From an uncultured Christensenella sp. (GTDB lineage Bacteria; Bacillota; Clostridia; Christensenellales; Borkfalkiaceae), in contig CAJUME010000005.1 of the NCBI GenBank assembly GCA_910587015.1, positions 186,001 through 250,000 of the forward strand: a stretch of 64,000 nucleotides of DNA. The letters are read 5' to 3'. Shown here in pieces: positions 17,130 through 25,258 of the stretch (its first letter is position 1; each line of letters begins with the position of its first letter). A program made the position numbers and the translations under genes. The notes under the pieces are model-generated. The model was not told the origin of the DNA and made no database searches. It saw only the letters and a program-made list of their open reading frames with translations.

Positions 17130-17414
17130 TTATTCGGTTTTCTTTTTATCGATTTCCTCAAAACCGAAAAAATCGTCATACCCGTCCATCAGTTTCCCTA
17201 ACGACAGATTATGTTCGGCGGCATCGTCTAATAGCGCTTTGTATCCCGCCTCGATTAACTGTACCTTCGTATAGCCGTATCTCTTCAAAAACTCATTTAT
17301 TTGTTCGGCTTTCTCTCTTGATACGCTCGTTCCCCAAACCATACATTTGGCTTTGCGTTCTTCCTTGTGCTTATCCTCGTAACGCTTGTCTTTTACTTTT
17401 CTGCTGTTCTCCAT
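17130..17414 (-). CDS. Small basic protein with a predicted ribbon-helix-helix-like fold
   Basis: The 94-residue protein has a very basic N-terminus (KVKDKRYEDKHKEERKAK). It is followed by a short beta-strand-like segment (CMVWGTSVS) and two helices (REKAEQINEFLKRYG and TKVQLIEAGYKALL), the order found in Arc/MetJ-type DNA-binding proteins. GGAGG stands nine bases before the ATG at 17414. It is the first gene of the transcript that ends with the recombinase. A palindrome at its transcription start suggests that it represses its own promoter and so limits recombinase supply. The fold assignment is by pattern only. Confidence 0.65.
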   Translation of the reverse strand: MENSRKVKDKRYEDKHKEERKAKCMVWGTSVSREKAEQINEFLKRYGYTKVQLIEAGYKALLDDAAEHNLSLGKLMDGYDDFFGFEEIDKKKTE

Positions 17415-17440
17415 AAATAAACCTCCGTGAAAATATCTTG

Positions 17441-17491
17441 TCGTATTTATACGATTTGGTATATTTTAGCACGGTTGGCTTTAAGAGTCAA
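17441..17491 (-). promoter_or_regulatory. Promoter and operator of the recombinase transcript
   Basis: TTGACT (17486-17491), 17 bases, TAAAAT (17463-17468) on the minus strand. A perfect inverted repeat TCGTAT-TT-ATACGA (17441-17454) lies just past the predicted start. It is a likely operator for the ribbon-helix-helix-like protein encoded next. Confidence 0.75.
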
Positions 17492-17570
17492 GGGCTTTTA
17501 CAAATTATTTAGATTTTTTATAATATGGTACGCCCTTGCGATACAACAAGCGTTTTTACGATATTGCGTT

Positions 17571-18740
17571 TTAGTCCGCTTTGCCGTAATTATTCTTGCG
17601 TGGTGTAGGGGTGTTTTGCTCTTGTTCCTTGCGGATTTCTTCTTCGATTTCTCGTAGCCTGTTTCTACCAAGCTGCGCAGGCTGTTCCCCGATAGGTAAG
17701 AAGGGTTGCAACACCGAAGTGGCACGGTAGAACACTCTTGCAAACGCTTCGGGTTCTTGCGTTCTGAATAGCGTTATTGCCCGTAACGCTTTGTCGTGGT
17801 CGTTGTGCGTTTTCTTTTCCTTTTGGTAAGACTCGAATAGAAAGCTGTTATCTTTCTTTAATCGGGTATTTTCTTCCGTAAGGCTTTTGTTCTCTACCGT
17901 GAGCGCAACGACTTGCGCTTTCAGTCCGCCTTTGCTATGAGCGATTTCGCCGTTCTTGGCTTGTTCCAATACCTGTGAGTAATCCGCTTCCGAATCGCAT
18001 TCCGATACGATTTTATCTCGCTCGGCTTTGGCGGTATGTATTCTATCGATAGTTTCGTCAAAGTGATCTTCGGCTTTCTTTACGGCTTGGTTGATTTGCC
18101 GTAATCCCGACTGTGCGTTTTCCGTTATGTCCGCCGCTTCGTTGCAGGCGTTCAGTACAATCTTCTTTGCCTTATATTCGGCTGTGGACAAATGTTTTTT
18201 AGGACTGCCTTCACGTCCGCGTTCCAAGCCCCAACGCTTACCGACTGCTTCGTGAAAATTCATCTGCAACTTCGTCAGTTCCGTGCGGTTGAATAAGTCT
18301 TTACAGCATAACCGCCCGTTACGAATAGGCATAATATTCAAGTGCAAGTGCGGTGTGGTTTCATCGTTGTGAACGACTGCTGATATGATATTTTCCTTGC
18401 CGTATTTGTCCGCAAAGTAGCGTGTACATTGAGCAAAGAAATCTTCTTGTTCTTCCGGCGATATCTTACCGAAAAACTCTCCATCCGAGCCGATTACAAA
18501 GGACGCCATAAGTACGGCGTCCTTTCTCGGCTTCGTAGGCAAGTTCAATTCGTCTATCCGATTATTGATAAACTCCGTGTAAGAACTGTACCGAGCAAAG
18601 GTATGATAGTTGTCTTTTGTTCTTGCGCTGTCTATCTGCGGATTGCTTGCTTCGTAGTTTTCATCTCTCTCGTTTTCCTTTTCCACAGGGCAAATATCCG
18701 TCTTATGATACTTCTCCATATGGCATACCAAATAGCTGAT
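17571..18740 (-). CDS. MobV-family relaxase (Pre/Mob)
   Basis: The 389-residue relaxase nicks the element's oriT to start transfer. Motif I is IDSARTKDNYHT near residue 36-47. The metal-binding HNDETTPHLHLN has its histidines at 124, 131 and 133, the MobV/Pre signature HxDExxPHxH. The C-terminal half is coiled coil and basic. No ATG, GTG or TTG is correctly spaced after the strong AAGGAGG. An ATC at 18738-18740, nine bases after it, would give a protein starting SYLVCHMEK, which matches the usual MobV start. A TTG nine bases further on is 18 bases from the ribosome site. I therefore favour the ATC start. Confidence 0.9.
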   Translation of the reverse strand: MSYLVCHMEKYHKTDICPVEKENERDENYEASNPQIDSARTKDNYHTFARYSSYTEFINNRIDELNLPTKPRKDAVLMASFVIGSDGEFFGKISPEEQEDFFAQCTRYFADKYGKENIISAVVHNDETTPHLHLNIMPIRNGRLCCKDLFNRTELTKLQMNFHEAVGKRWGLERGREGSPKKHLSTAEYKAKKIVLNACNEAADITENAQSGLRQINQAVKKAEDHFDETIDRIHTAKAERDKIVSECDSEADYSQVLEQAKNGEIAHSKGGLKAQVVALTVENKSLTEENTRLKKDNSFLFESYQKEKKTHNDHDKALRAITLFRTQEPEAFARVFYRATSVLQPFLPIGEQPAQLGRNRLREIEEEIRKEQEQNTPTPRKNNYGKAD

Positions 18741-18778
18741 GTTTTGTTTCCTCCTTATATTGTACTCCGTGTTTCATA

Positions 18779-18858
18779 GTGGACGAAAAGCCTCGCAGAG
18801 CCCACACTTCGCTTGCGAAGTATAGTGGGCTATACTTTGTATAAAAGTTTTCGTCCAC
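18779..18858. other. Origin of transfer (oriT), pMV158 type
   Basis: Three nested or adjacent inverted repeats precede the relaxase: GTGGACGAAAA (18779-18789) with TTTTCGTCCAC (18848-18858); AGCCCAC (18799-18805) with GTGGGCT (18825-18831); and ACTTCGC-TT-GCGAAGT (18806-18821). The core AAGTATAGTGGGCTATACTTTG is nearly the pMV158 oriT core, whose nick lies in TAGTGTG/TTATAC. By analogy the nick here falls between 18829 and 18830. Confidence 0.88.
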
Positions 18859-18928
18859 ACGCGAACATTTTAAGACCGTCCGCAAAGTCTTTTAATTGTC
18901 CATAATTACCACCTCCGAGCAATAGAAA

Positions 18929-18952
18929 ACTCACGGCATAATTACCGTGAGT
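18929..18952 (-). terminator. Hairpin terminator before oriT
   Basis: ACTCACGG and CCGTGAGT enclose an eight-base loop. On the minus strand TTTT follows. It probably ends the transcript of the genes at 19059-20215. Between it and oriT a GGAGGTGG ribosome site precedes a three-codon frame (ATG GAC AAT TAA, near 18902), which may be a leader peptide or chance. Confidence 0.65.
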
Positions 18953-19058
18953 CTATCCATTGCTATTTAGTTTTTGAGCGTAGAGTTTACCCTCTCACTT
19001 ATATACACTCCAAAACGCCTGATATATTCCAATACCGCAAAAATATTTTGAAAAATTT

Positions 19059-19583
19059 TTAATCGGACTTTTTGAACAGCTTTTTGAGTTCCGCTTCGAT
19101 GTCTGCATCATCGTCGAAAACGTAAACATTATTTGCTTCCATAAAGTCCTCGTTTCGCTTTTTGAGTATAGGTGCGACCTTCGGGATAAAGCGTTCTTCA
19201 ATAAATTCTTCGCTCGTCATCTTAACGCGCTTTGCCGTTTTTTCTTGCTCGTCGATAAGTCTTTCATATACTGCTTGATTAGGTTCGGGCGTTATTTTTT
19301 TGCGCCGTTCCATTTCTGTTACAAGGCAGTAATAGAGCCATATAAATAGTTCCGCTTGCTCGTCTAACTTCTGATAGTAGAATATCTTTCGGAAGATAAG
19401 CGGCAAGTCATTTATTAGTCCTAACACATCATCTTCGGAATTGTATTCGTAGAGACAAAGCAAGCGGTAAGCATAGCGGTAATACTCACGGAAAGAGTAA
19501 AAGTAGATGAGCAATTCTTCTAACATTCTCTCGCCGATAAGATAGTTAAATGTTTCTAATATTACGTCTACATCTTTCGGCAT
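19059..19583 (-). CDS. Hypothetical element protein (start uncertain)
   Basis: The frame encodes at least 174 residues from the ATG at 19583. It is rich in aromatic residues (LLIYFYSFREYYRYAY), is predicted helical, and has a charged C-terminus. It is not recognised. The ATG has no ribosome site. The same frame stays open upstream for about 30 more protein-like codons (including RTEKEIEFELAWKKFIYSHK) without an ATG, GTG or TTG, running into the end of the gene at 19673. Either a non-canonical start or a ribosomal frameshift from the upstream gene could supply the N-terminus. Confidence 0.6.
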   Translation of the reverse strand: MPKDVDVILETFNYLIGERMLEELLIYFYSFREYYRYAYRLLCLYEYNSEDDVLGLINDLPLIFRKIFYYQKLDEQAELFIWLYYCLVTEMERRKKITPEPNQAVYERLIDEQEKTAKRVKMTSEEFIEERFIPKVAPILKKRNEDFMEANNVYVFDDDADIEAELKKLFKKSD

Positions 19584-19672
19584 CTTGTGAGAATAGATAA
19601 ACTTTTTCCACGCAAGTTCAAATTCTATTTCTTTTTCCGTGCGGCTTCCGTCATTGAGTCGTTCCGCTTCGA

Positions 19673-20215
19673 TTAAGCTAACAACCGTTCCAAACGCTTC
19701 GATACATAGCTTTGCGTTTTGCCGATTGCCTTTGCAATAAATTTTTGACCGACGCCCGCTTCGTACAGTTTGACGATTATTCTGTCCGACTTCGGTAGAG
19801 TAGAAAGCAACGCTTGTTTGTCTAATTCCTCAATAATATCGTTTTCAAGGTTTAACGTTTTCTTATCCGCAACGCACTCCCAAGCGTTGGTTTCTCTGTC
19901 GTCCTCGTCGATGTCGCCGCGTTGACGATAATATTTTTCCACGTCCAAATAACGCCTGTCGTGTTTGTGATTATTGTTATGTTCTTTCTTATCCCGCTTC
20001 ATAAGCTGGGTATAAACTTCGGGCGTTACCTTTACGGGAATGATATAGTAATCCCGATTGCAGTAATACGTTCCGCCGAGCGGTTCTTCGACGGAAGTGT
20101 AATAGTATGTAACAAGACCGTCCGCGCTCGGTTTGCGTTTCGGATTGTTAAGATAACGGCTGCTTAACATTCCGTATTCGATATTCGGTTGTGCCTTGTT
20201 ATAGTAATACTTCAT
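19673..20215 (-). CDS. Hypothetical protein with a sigma-70 region 4-like C-terminus
   Basis: The 180-residue protein ends in a helix-turn-helix like sigma region 4: STLPKSDRIIVKLYEAG, then QKFIAKAIGKTQSYVSKRL. The N-terminal 110 residues are tyrosine-rich and not recognised. Proteins of this shape occur in clostridial mobile elements, often next to relaxase genes. The ATG at 20215 lies six bases after TATAAT with an extended TG motif, so the message is probably leaderless. A 14-bp palindrome covers the -35 region, and this protein is the nearest candidate to bind it. Confidence 0.65.
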   Translation of the reverse strand: MKYYYNKAQPNIEYGMLSSRYLNNPKRKPSADGLVTYYYTSVEEPLGGTYYCNRDYYIIPVKVTPEVYTQLMKRDKKEHNNNHKHDRRYLDVEKYYRQRGDIDEDDRETNAWECVADKKTLNLENDIIEELDKQALLSTLPKSDRIIVKLYEAGVGQKFIAKAIGKTQSYVSKRLERLLA

Positions 20216-20221
20216 ACTGCC

Positions 20222-20263
20222 ATTATAACATAATAATGTTGACATCATTTGTCAACATTATTA
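20222..20263 (-). promoter_or_regulatory. Extended -10 promoter with a 14-bp palindromic operator
   Basis: TAATAATGTTGACA (20231-20244) and TGTCAACATTATTA (20250-20263) form a perfect inverted repeat with a five-base spacer. Next to it on the minus strand is TGTTATAAT (an extended -10, hexamer at 20222-20227), with no good -35 box. The operator occupies the -35 zone. Confidence 0.75.
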
Positions 20264-20270
20264 AAATTTT

Positions 20271-23246
20271 TTATTTTGTATTACAAATAAATTTAAAAGC
20301 CGAATTGTTTACAATCATTCTGTCATAGATTTCATAGCCTATTTCAGTTATGATTTTGGCTTTTGCTGTCATCCACTCTTGCACATCGCTCTTTGTAAAC
20401 TTACTTTTATTCTCACTATAATATTCACAAAATGTATATATAGACTGTATTAAGTTAATGTCCTGCGCGATTTTTGCATTGATATTTACACCGTTATAAT
20501 AACCTGTCCAAACATTATAAAAATATGTTAAATTCGCAACATCGGGGTAAGTTCCCTTTAAAAAGAACTTACGCATAATTGTATTTTCAGTTTTAAACTC
20601 TAATTTTTTCGTGACGAGTGTTTCATTATCGCTTTCCCCTTGAACTGTTTGCGCCATATCATGAATCAACAACATGTCAAGAATCTCTTTCTTATTATAT
20701 CCCTCATATTTTGTCTCTTGCGGCAAAAATAACATAGCTAATAACCACGAACCGAACACATGCTCGGAAACACTTTCAGGATCCTCTATGTCGCGGCTTA
20801 CCCACTGTTCACGTTTTACACTTTTCATAAATTTGCAGCGATTATAAAGCATAGGGCCTATATCAAAAGCGCCATTGGCAAGATAATTCTCCAAATCATC
20901 CTTTACTCCATCAAAATAAAACAGTATTTTACCGGATGCTATATTTTGCGGTTTAAATTTATAAGCGTTTAAATACTCCAATGCTTTTTTAACGTAGAAA
21001 GAAATATCGTATCCGAGATTTTCACCTTTCGTTTGAATACGCGCTTGTAATAAAGTGAGCAAGGTTACCAGATTATTTTCAACAAACTTACCGTTCTGCC
21101 CATATAACGCTTTCTCTATTCTATCGTTTAACATCTTCAATGCACTTTCTCCACGCATTAGATCTGTATCAAGATAATATTCGTTAAACGCACACATCTC
21201 ATAATCATTCCCAAAATACTCCACTGCAACCCCGCGATTAATTGCATTAGCGATATCATTGGTTATAACTACACAAAGATATTCATCCATCATATTGGCT
21301 TGCCCGTGAAATAACATAGCCGTACACACGGCACGGAAAACAAAATGATTGTCCATGTTTTCCTGCGTTGTTTTATTGTTGGTTTTAACAAGCGTTTTCA
21401 ATTTTGCGAACTGCCCCGTAAGGAATGTCAGCGCCTGATTAGTGAGGTTTTTATTATAATTTATTCTGCCAAGCCAATAGGCCGCATTACTTTTTTGCCT
21501 TGCATCAAAAATTTCATACTTTGTATTTATAAAATCATAGAAGCACTGCTGCAACTCGTAATTATTTTTTAACATTGAAACGATAAACTGATTAGCCGTA
21601 GATGTAAGCATCATTTTAAAAAACGAATAATCTTCTAAAAGTTTATACTTTTCAATGCTATGCGTAAAATAATATGCAAGCAAAAATTCAAGGCATGTGT
21701 GATGCCTATTAGGAAGTGACCAGATTTTATTGCCGAGTTCTCCTCCAAAGTTATTCATATTCCTATCGGCAAATACATAGTTAAACATAAAACCGGCGAC
21801 TTCAAAAAGGCTTTCTTCATCGCCGCATTCGTTCAGCGCCATACTCTCATAAATTTCTGCAAGAGAGTTGTCGGAAGCAGTATAAGCTGAAAATGCTTCC
21901 TTTGCAATAAGTCTTATGAGGTATATATCAACCGCGCTGTATTTATATTGTAATAAAACATTGTACAGCTTTTTTGCGTCCAAATTATAATCATACATAT
22001 CCAAAACGCAATTTATAACTTTTAAAAGTTTTTCTTTCTCTTCTATCTCTATAGGTTCGGTGCGGAATACATATCCTCCCCTTATATCTCCCGCAATGGG
22101 AAAAAACTTTTTAAGCCGCTGTCTGTTTTTAATTAAGCCCGTATCTCTCGATACCATACGGCTAAATTTTCCAATCGGTTCAAGAGTTTTTGCAAATATT
22201 CCTTCAACAGTATACTTTGTAGTTATGTATTCTCTTACTCCGTCAACGAACACAACAGGAATTACGTCTGCGTTCTCGCACACATAATCGACAAATGATT
22301 CTAAATCCTTTTTTATCAAACAAGTCATTTCTTCCTGTTCACACCCAACCTTGTATGAATGTCTTTCATAATAACCGACAGAGACATAAACCGGCAGAAT
22401 ATTGCTATTCCCGTTCACAAAGTTATTCAACATTTTGTAAAAAACTAATTGCAGTAACATGTTCTTTGCACTACCCGGCAATCCAAGCACATGCATAACA
22501 GCATTCTTGTTTTCGGATAAATTTTTGACAGCAAAATCTATGTAGCCGTCCACTGCATTTACGGCATTCCCGCGAAATTCCAAACGCATGGTGTTTGCAA
22601 ATAAAACTTCTGCATTAGCGGCAAACTTATTATATTTTTCCGGCGTGTCTATCCTTTCATATAGAGCATAAGAATATTTCATCGACAACTGCTTTAAAAT
22701 CAAAGCCATTTCATGCCTATCGGTTATTTTCCTTTTTTCCGCAACTGCACTATTCTTATTGTTTTTTTCAATTGTGGGCACGCTCTCCATAATAGGCAAA
22801 TCGTGATTATGGACTTCTTTCGTATATAACGGCGTCAACTCGAGTTTAATAAAATTAATAATTGTTGTATATAATTGCTCTAATGATTTATTAAAATCAT
22901 AAAAAGCATCTATCCAATGCTTGCGTTTAAGAAAATAAATATACTCGTCGGTGAACGCTACATCTTCAAGTCTTACGGCAACAATCGGTTTCCCTGCATC
23001 AAATGCACTTGCAACCTCGTTACTGACATGCGCCGATTTATTAGTATTCTGAGATGCCAACAATACAAACGCAGAACAATTCCTTATTGCCTCGATTATT
23101 TGCGAAGGATAATCTTCACCTGCACGCAAGGACTGTGGAGCCATCCAGCAAAAAACATTCTTATTCATTAAATAATTATACACATTCTGTGCAAGTTGCA
23201 TATCATTAGATGAATAGCTAATAAAAACCATATTGGAATCTCTCAT
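20271..23246 (-). CDS. TIR-NTPase-HD fusion protein
   Basis: The 991-residue protein has three parts. The N-terminal TIR domain (residues 6-115) contains the putative catalytic glutamate Glu77 in SAHVSNEVASAF, as in NAD-cleaving TIRs. The middle has a STAND/NACHT-like P-loop, GLPGSAKN at about 255-262, where the usual Lys-Thr/Ser is Lys-Asn, plus a helical repeat-like region. The C-terminus is a YfbR-like HD domain with SEHVFGSWLLA, LLIHDMAQTVQGE and a late aspartate (KIAQDINLIQ), all metal ligands being intact. GAGGT lies five bases before the ATG at 23246. It is last in the cargo operon and is likely a defence effector, with an HD phosphohydrolase added. Confidence 0.85.
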   Translation of the reverse strand: MRDSNMVFISYSSNDMQLAQNVYNYLMNKNVFCWMAPQSLRAGEDYPSQIIEAIRNCSAFVLLASQNTNKSAHVSNEVASAFDAGKPIVAVRLEDVAFTDEYIYFLKRKHWIDAFYDFNKSLEQLYTTIINFIKLELTPLYTKEVHNHDLPIMESVPTIEKNNKNSAVAEKRKITDRHEMALILKQLSMKYSYALYERIDTPEKYNKFAANAEVLFANTMRLEFRGNAVNAVDGYIDFAVKNLSENKNAVMHVLGLPGSAKNMLLQLVFYKMLNNFVNGNSNILPVYVSVGYYERHSYKVGCEQEEMTCLIKKDLESFVDYVCENADVIPVVFVDGVREYITTKYTVEGIFAKTLEPIGKFSRMVSRDTGLIKNRQRLKKFFPIAGDIRGGYVFRTEPIEIEEKEKLLKVINCVLDMYDYNLDAKKLYNVLLQYKYSAVDIYLIRLIAKEAFSAYTASDNSLAEIYESMALNECGDEESLFEVAGFMFNYVFADRNMNNFGGELGNKIWSLPNRHHTCLEFLLAYYFTHSIEKYKLLEDYSFFKMMLTSTANQFIVSMLKNNYELQQCFYDFINTKYEIFDARQKSNAAYWLGRINYNKNLTNQALTFLTGQFAKLKTLVKTNNKTTQENMDNHFVFRAVCTAMLFHGQANMMDEYLCVVITNDIANAINRGVAVEYFGNDYEMCAFNEYYLDTDLMRGESALKMLNDRIEKALYGQNGKFVENNLVTLLTLLQARIQTKGENLGYDISFYVKKALEYLNAYKFKPQNIASGKILFYFDGVKDDLENYLANGAFDIGPMLYNRCKFMKSVKREQWVSRDIEDPESVSEHVFGSWLLAMLFLPQETKYEGYNKKEILDMLLIHDMAQTVQGESDNETLVTKKLEFKTENTIMRKFFLKGTYPDVANLTYFYNVWTGYYNGVNINAKIAQDINLIQSIYTFCEYYSENKSKFTKSDVQEWMTAKAKIITEIGYEIYDRMIVNNSAFKFICNTK

Positions 23247-23306
23247 TTGTGACCTCAAAAAATTTACTTTTTATATCTTTTTTATACTACTCAATTATAT
23301 AAATTA

Positions 23307-24659
23307 TTATATTTTTAAATAAATGACGCAGCTACAATGGCACGGATTACCACACTGAGGGCAGTTAAATCCTTCCTTAATACTACTTTCGTACCAATAA
23401 TTCGGTATCTCAATTACGTTCTCAAACCCGCATTTTTCTAAAATCGAAGCTATGTTAATAATTCCAGCATGTTTCCAAGCCGGAGAAGCAAAACTTTTAA
23501 CACCTTGTTTTTCCATTGTCGTTAAACTCTCACCAACCAACATTGAACCTAATCCTAAGTTTTTAGAATGCTCTTCTACTGCTACCGTTTTAATAATGCC
23601 TATGTTATTCTCAAATTTTAGTTCATTGATATCTTTGTCGTGAGCAATCGTTTTTAGTTCACTATATGAAACCTGTTTACTAATACAAAATCCTGCGATT
23701 TTTGAATTTTTTGCATTATAAGCAACCAAACAGAATGTTGAATCATCTTCATTCAAAATTTCTTTTAGGAATTCTTCAGTAATATAGTTCTTACCTAACT
23801 GGTTATCTGCAATACGAGTAATAGACGGAAAATCCGACACTTTTGCAAACCTGACTTTATAAGCGGTATCCTGCTTTTTGAATACGTATCTTCCCGTAGT
23901 TATGCTATTGTTTTCATTATCATAACCTGACCAGTATCCCTCTAAAGTTCCGTTACCTTTTAACTCCAAATAAAACGTGCCAAAACCATCGTCTAAATAA
24001 CCTTTTGCCCTGTATATTCCCGCCAAACGTTTTTTACCATAGATGCGCCCACTGATTTTCCATACTTGACGTGTGCCAAACCAAGTTTTACCCCATACTC
24101 GATTGCAGAATCTATGTAACACCGCAGGAGCTTTTCTTACAATAATTCTTCCTCTGTCACTGTCTTCGTATTGAGAAATATATTTACCTGAAAAAGTTAT
24201 TTTTTCTGATGTAGAACCACTTGAAAATGACGTAAATGTATCTTTTGGATATTTTAATAGACCTGTTAAAGTTTCAAGTCTTGAGGACAGAGAAGCCATA
24301 TTATAGGTCACTGCTTGATACATTGGAATTGTTTGAATCGGATCAGGTAATTTGGAAGGATATATGAATTCATCATCTTGCAATACAATTATGTTTAAAT
24401 TATAGTCAATAGCTGTAGTTATTTCCATTCTTACCCAATCATCATCTGAGGAGCATCTATTTAATGCTTCCGGCGATAATATAAGTATAAAATTCTCTGC
24501 TTGAATCAAGCGCATTTTAAGTTGCTCATCAAACCTTCCTGCTTCCAACCCCGTCATATCGTAAAAGGGATTAAGACCTTTCAATTTAAGAAAATCATAT
24601 ACGCGTGCAGCGATATTAGAGCCACCGGCTCGCCTATAACTTATAAATGTATCAAACAT
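23307..24659 (-). CDS. TIR protein with C-terminal GNAT domain and zinc ribbon
   Basis: The 450-residue protein begins with a TIR domain (residues 2-135) whose DDWVRMEITTAI carries Glu79 at the usual catalytic place. Residues about 160-280 form a beta-rich segment (GIYRAKGYLDDGFGTFYLEL, YWSGYDNEN) of a type seen after effector domains. Residues about 285-420 are a GNAT acetyltransferase (VAVEEHSKNLGLGSMLVGESL, the acetyl-CoA site). A cysteine cluster ends the protein (CPQCGNPCHCSC). TAAGGATGG precedes the start. I know of no characterised protein with this order. It sits between the AroB'-like gene and the TIR-NTPase-HD gene in the operon. Confidence 0.82.
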   Translation of the reverse strand: MFDTFISYRRAGGSNIAARVYDFLKLKGLNPFYDMTGLEAGRFDEQLKMRLIQAENFILILSPEALNRCSSDDDWVRMEITTAIDYNLNIIVLQDDEFIYPSKLPDPIQTIPMYQAVTYNMASLSSRLETLTGLLKYPKDTFTSFSSGSTSEKITFSGKYISQYEDSDRGRIIVRKAPAVLHRFCNRVWGKTWFGTRQVWKISGRIYGKKRLAGIYRAKGYLDDGFGTFYLELKGNGTLEGYWSGYDNENNSITTGRYVFKKQDTAYKVRFAKVSDFPSITRIADNQLGKNYITEEFLKEILNEDDSTFCLVAYNAKNSKIAGFCISKQVSYSELKTIAHDKDINELKFENNIGIIKTVAVEEHSKNLGLGSMLVGESLTTMEKQGVKSFASPAWKHAGIINIASILEKCGFENVIEIPNYWYESSIKEGFNCPQCGNPCHCSCVIYLKI

Positions 24660-24714
24660 AATACAACCATCCTTACAATGTCATCATATATGCCCATTCT
24701 ATTTTGAATACGCT

Positions 24715-25257
24715 CTAAATTTCTTCACAAAATTCGTTTCTTATGCTTCCCAAGTGAGAAGCCTTCCCCCACTTCAAAACATATGCCGTATCTCCTTGAT
24801 TAAAATCATTTAAAAGCTTTATACCGTTTTCCGTTAAAATGCTAACCGTTGCATTCGACTGTAAAATTACCTCAATGTTTTGTTCATCGGATTTGAATTT
24901 CATTTTTACAAACGGACGGATTTCTTTCTTTATGCGCGCAATCGGTAATTGCTTGTATGTATCTATTCCATTGCGAATTAAAACTTTGTCTCCAGGTATA
25001 AGTTCATCTATATATCTAGACTCTGTTTCGCTAATTAAGATGTATTGATGAAGAGCGCCAACATTAAACCGAAACGATCTTGCTCTGTAACTTTCTGATT
25101 CGTGATTTTCACACACGATAGGAACGAATCCGCTAAATGTATTTCCGACGAATACACAATCTTCACGGTCGAAATTTTCCATAAAATCAAGTAGTACTCG
25201 TTTGCCTTCAAAAAACTCCTCTTTGTCAACGAAATTTGCCGCTACAAGTTTTTTCAT
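24715..25257 (-). CDS. Stand-alone C-terminal half of 3-dehydroquinate synthase II (AroB'-like)
   Basis: The 180 residues align with the C-terminal half of archaeal-type DHQ synthase II: GKRVLLDFMENF, VGNTFSGFVPIVCENHESESY, the hallmark RSFRFNVGALHQYILI, YIDELIPGDKVLI, RPFVKMKF, VILQSNATVSIL and a final GD-x-A-Y-V-L. The N-terminal half with the Schiff-base lysine is missing. The ATG at 25257 has AAGGA eight bases upstream and lies one base past the methyltransferase stop, so the two are tightly linked. It is unlikely to serve shikimate synthesis. A role in making or sensing a small molecule, with the methyltransferase, is inference. Confidence 0.8.
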   Translation of the reverse strand: MKKLVAANFVDKEEFFEGKRVLLDFMENFDREDCVFVGNTFSGFVPIVCENHESESYRARSFRFNVGALHQYILISETESRYIDELIPGDKVLIRNGIDTYKQLPIARIKKEIRPFVKMKFKSDEQNIEVILQSNATVSILTENGIKLLNDFNQGDTAYVLKWGKASHLGSIRNEFCEEI

Positions 25258-25258
25258 T

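Noticed and set aside
18703..18885. A 60-codon frame running through oriT on the minus strand
   Set aside because: It overlaps the oriT repeats and the relaxase start in another frame and has no family-like sequence.
20231..20263. Reading the 14-bp palindrome as the terminator of the TIR-NTPase-HD gene
   Set aside because: On the minus strand it is followed by TATGTTATAATGG, not a T run. A -10 box sits there instead.
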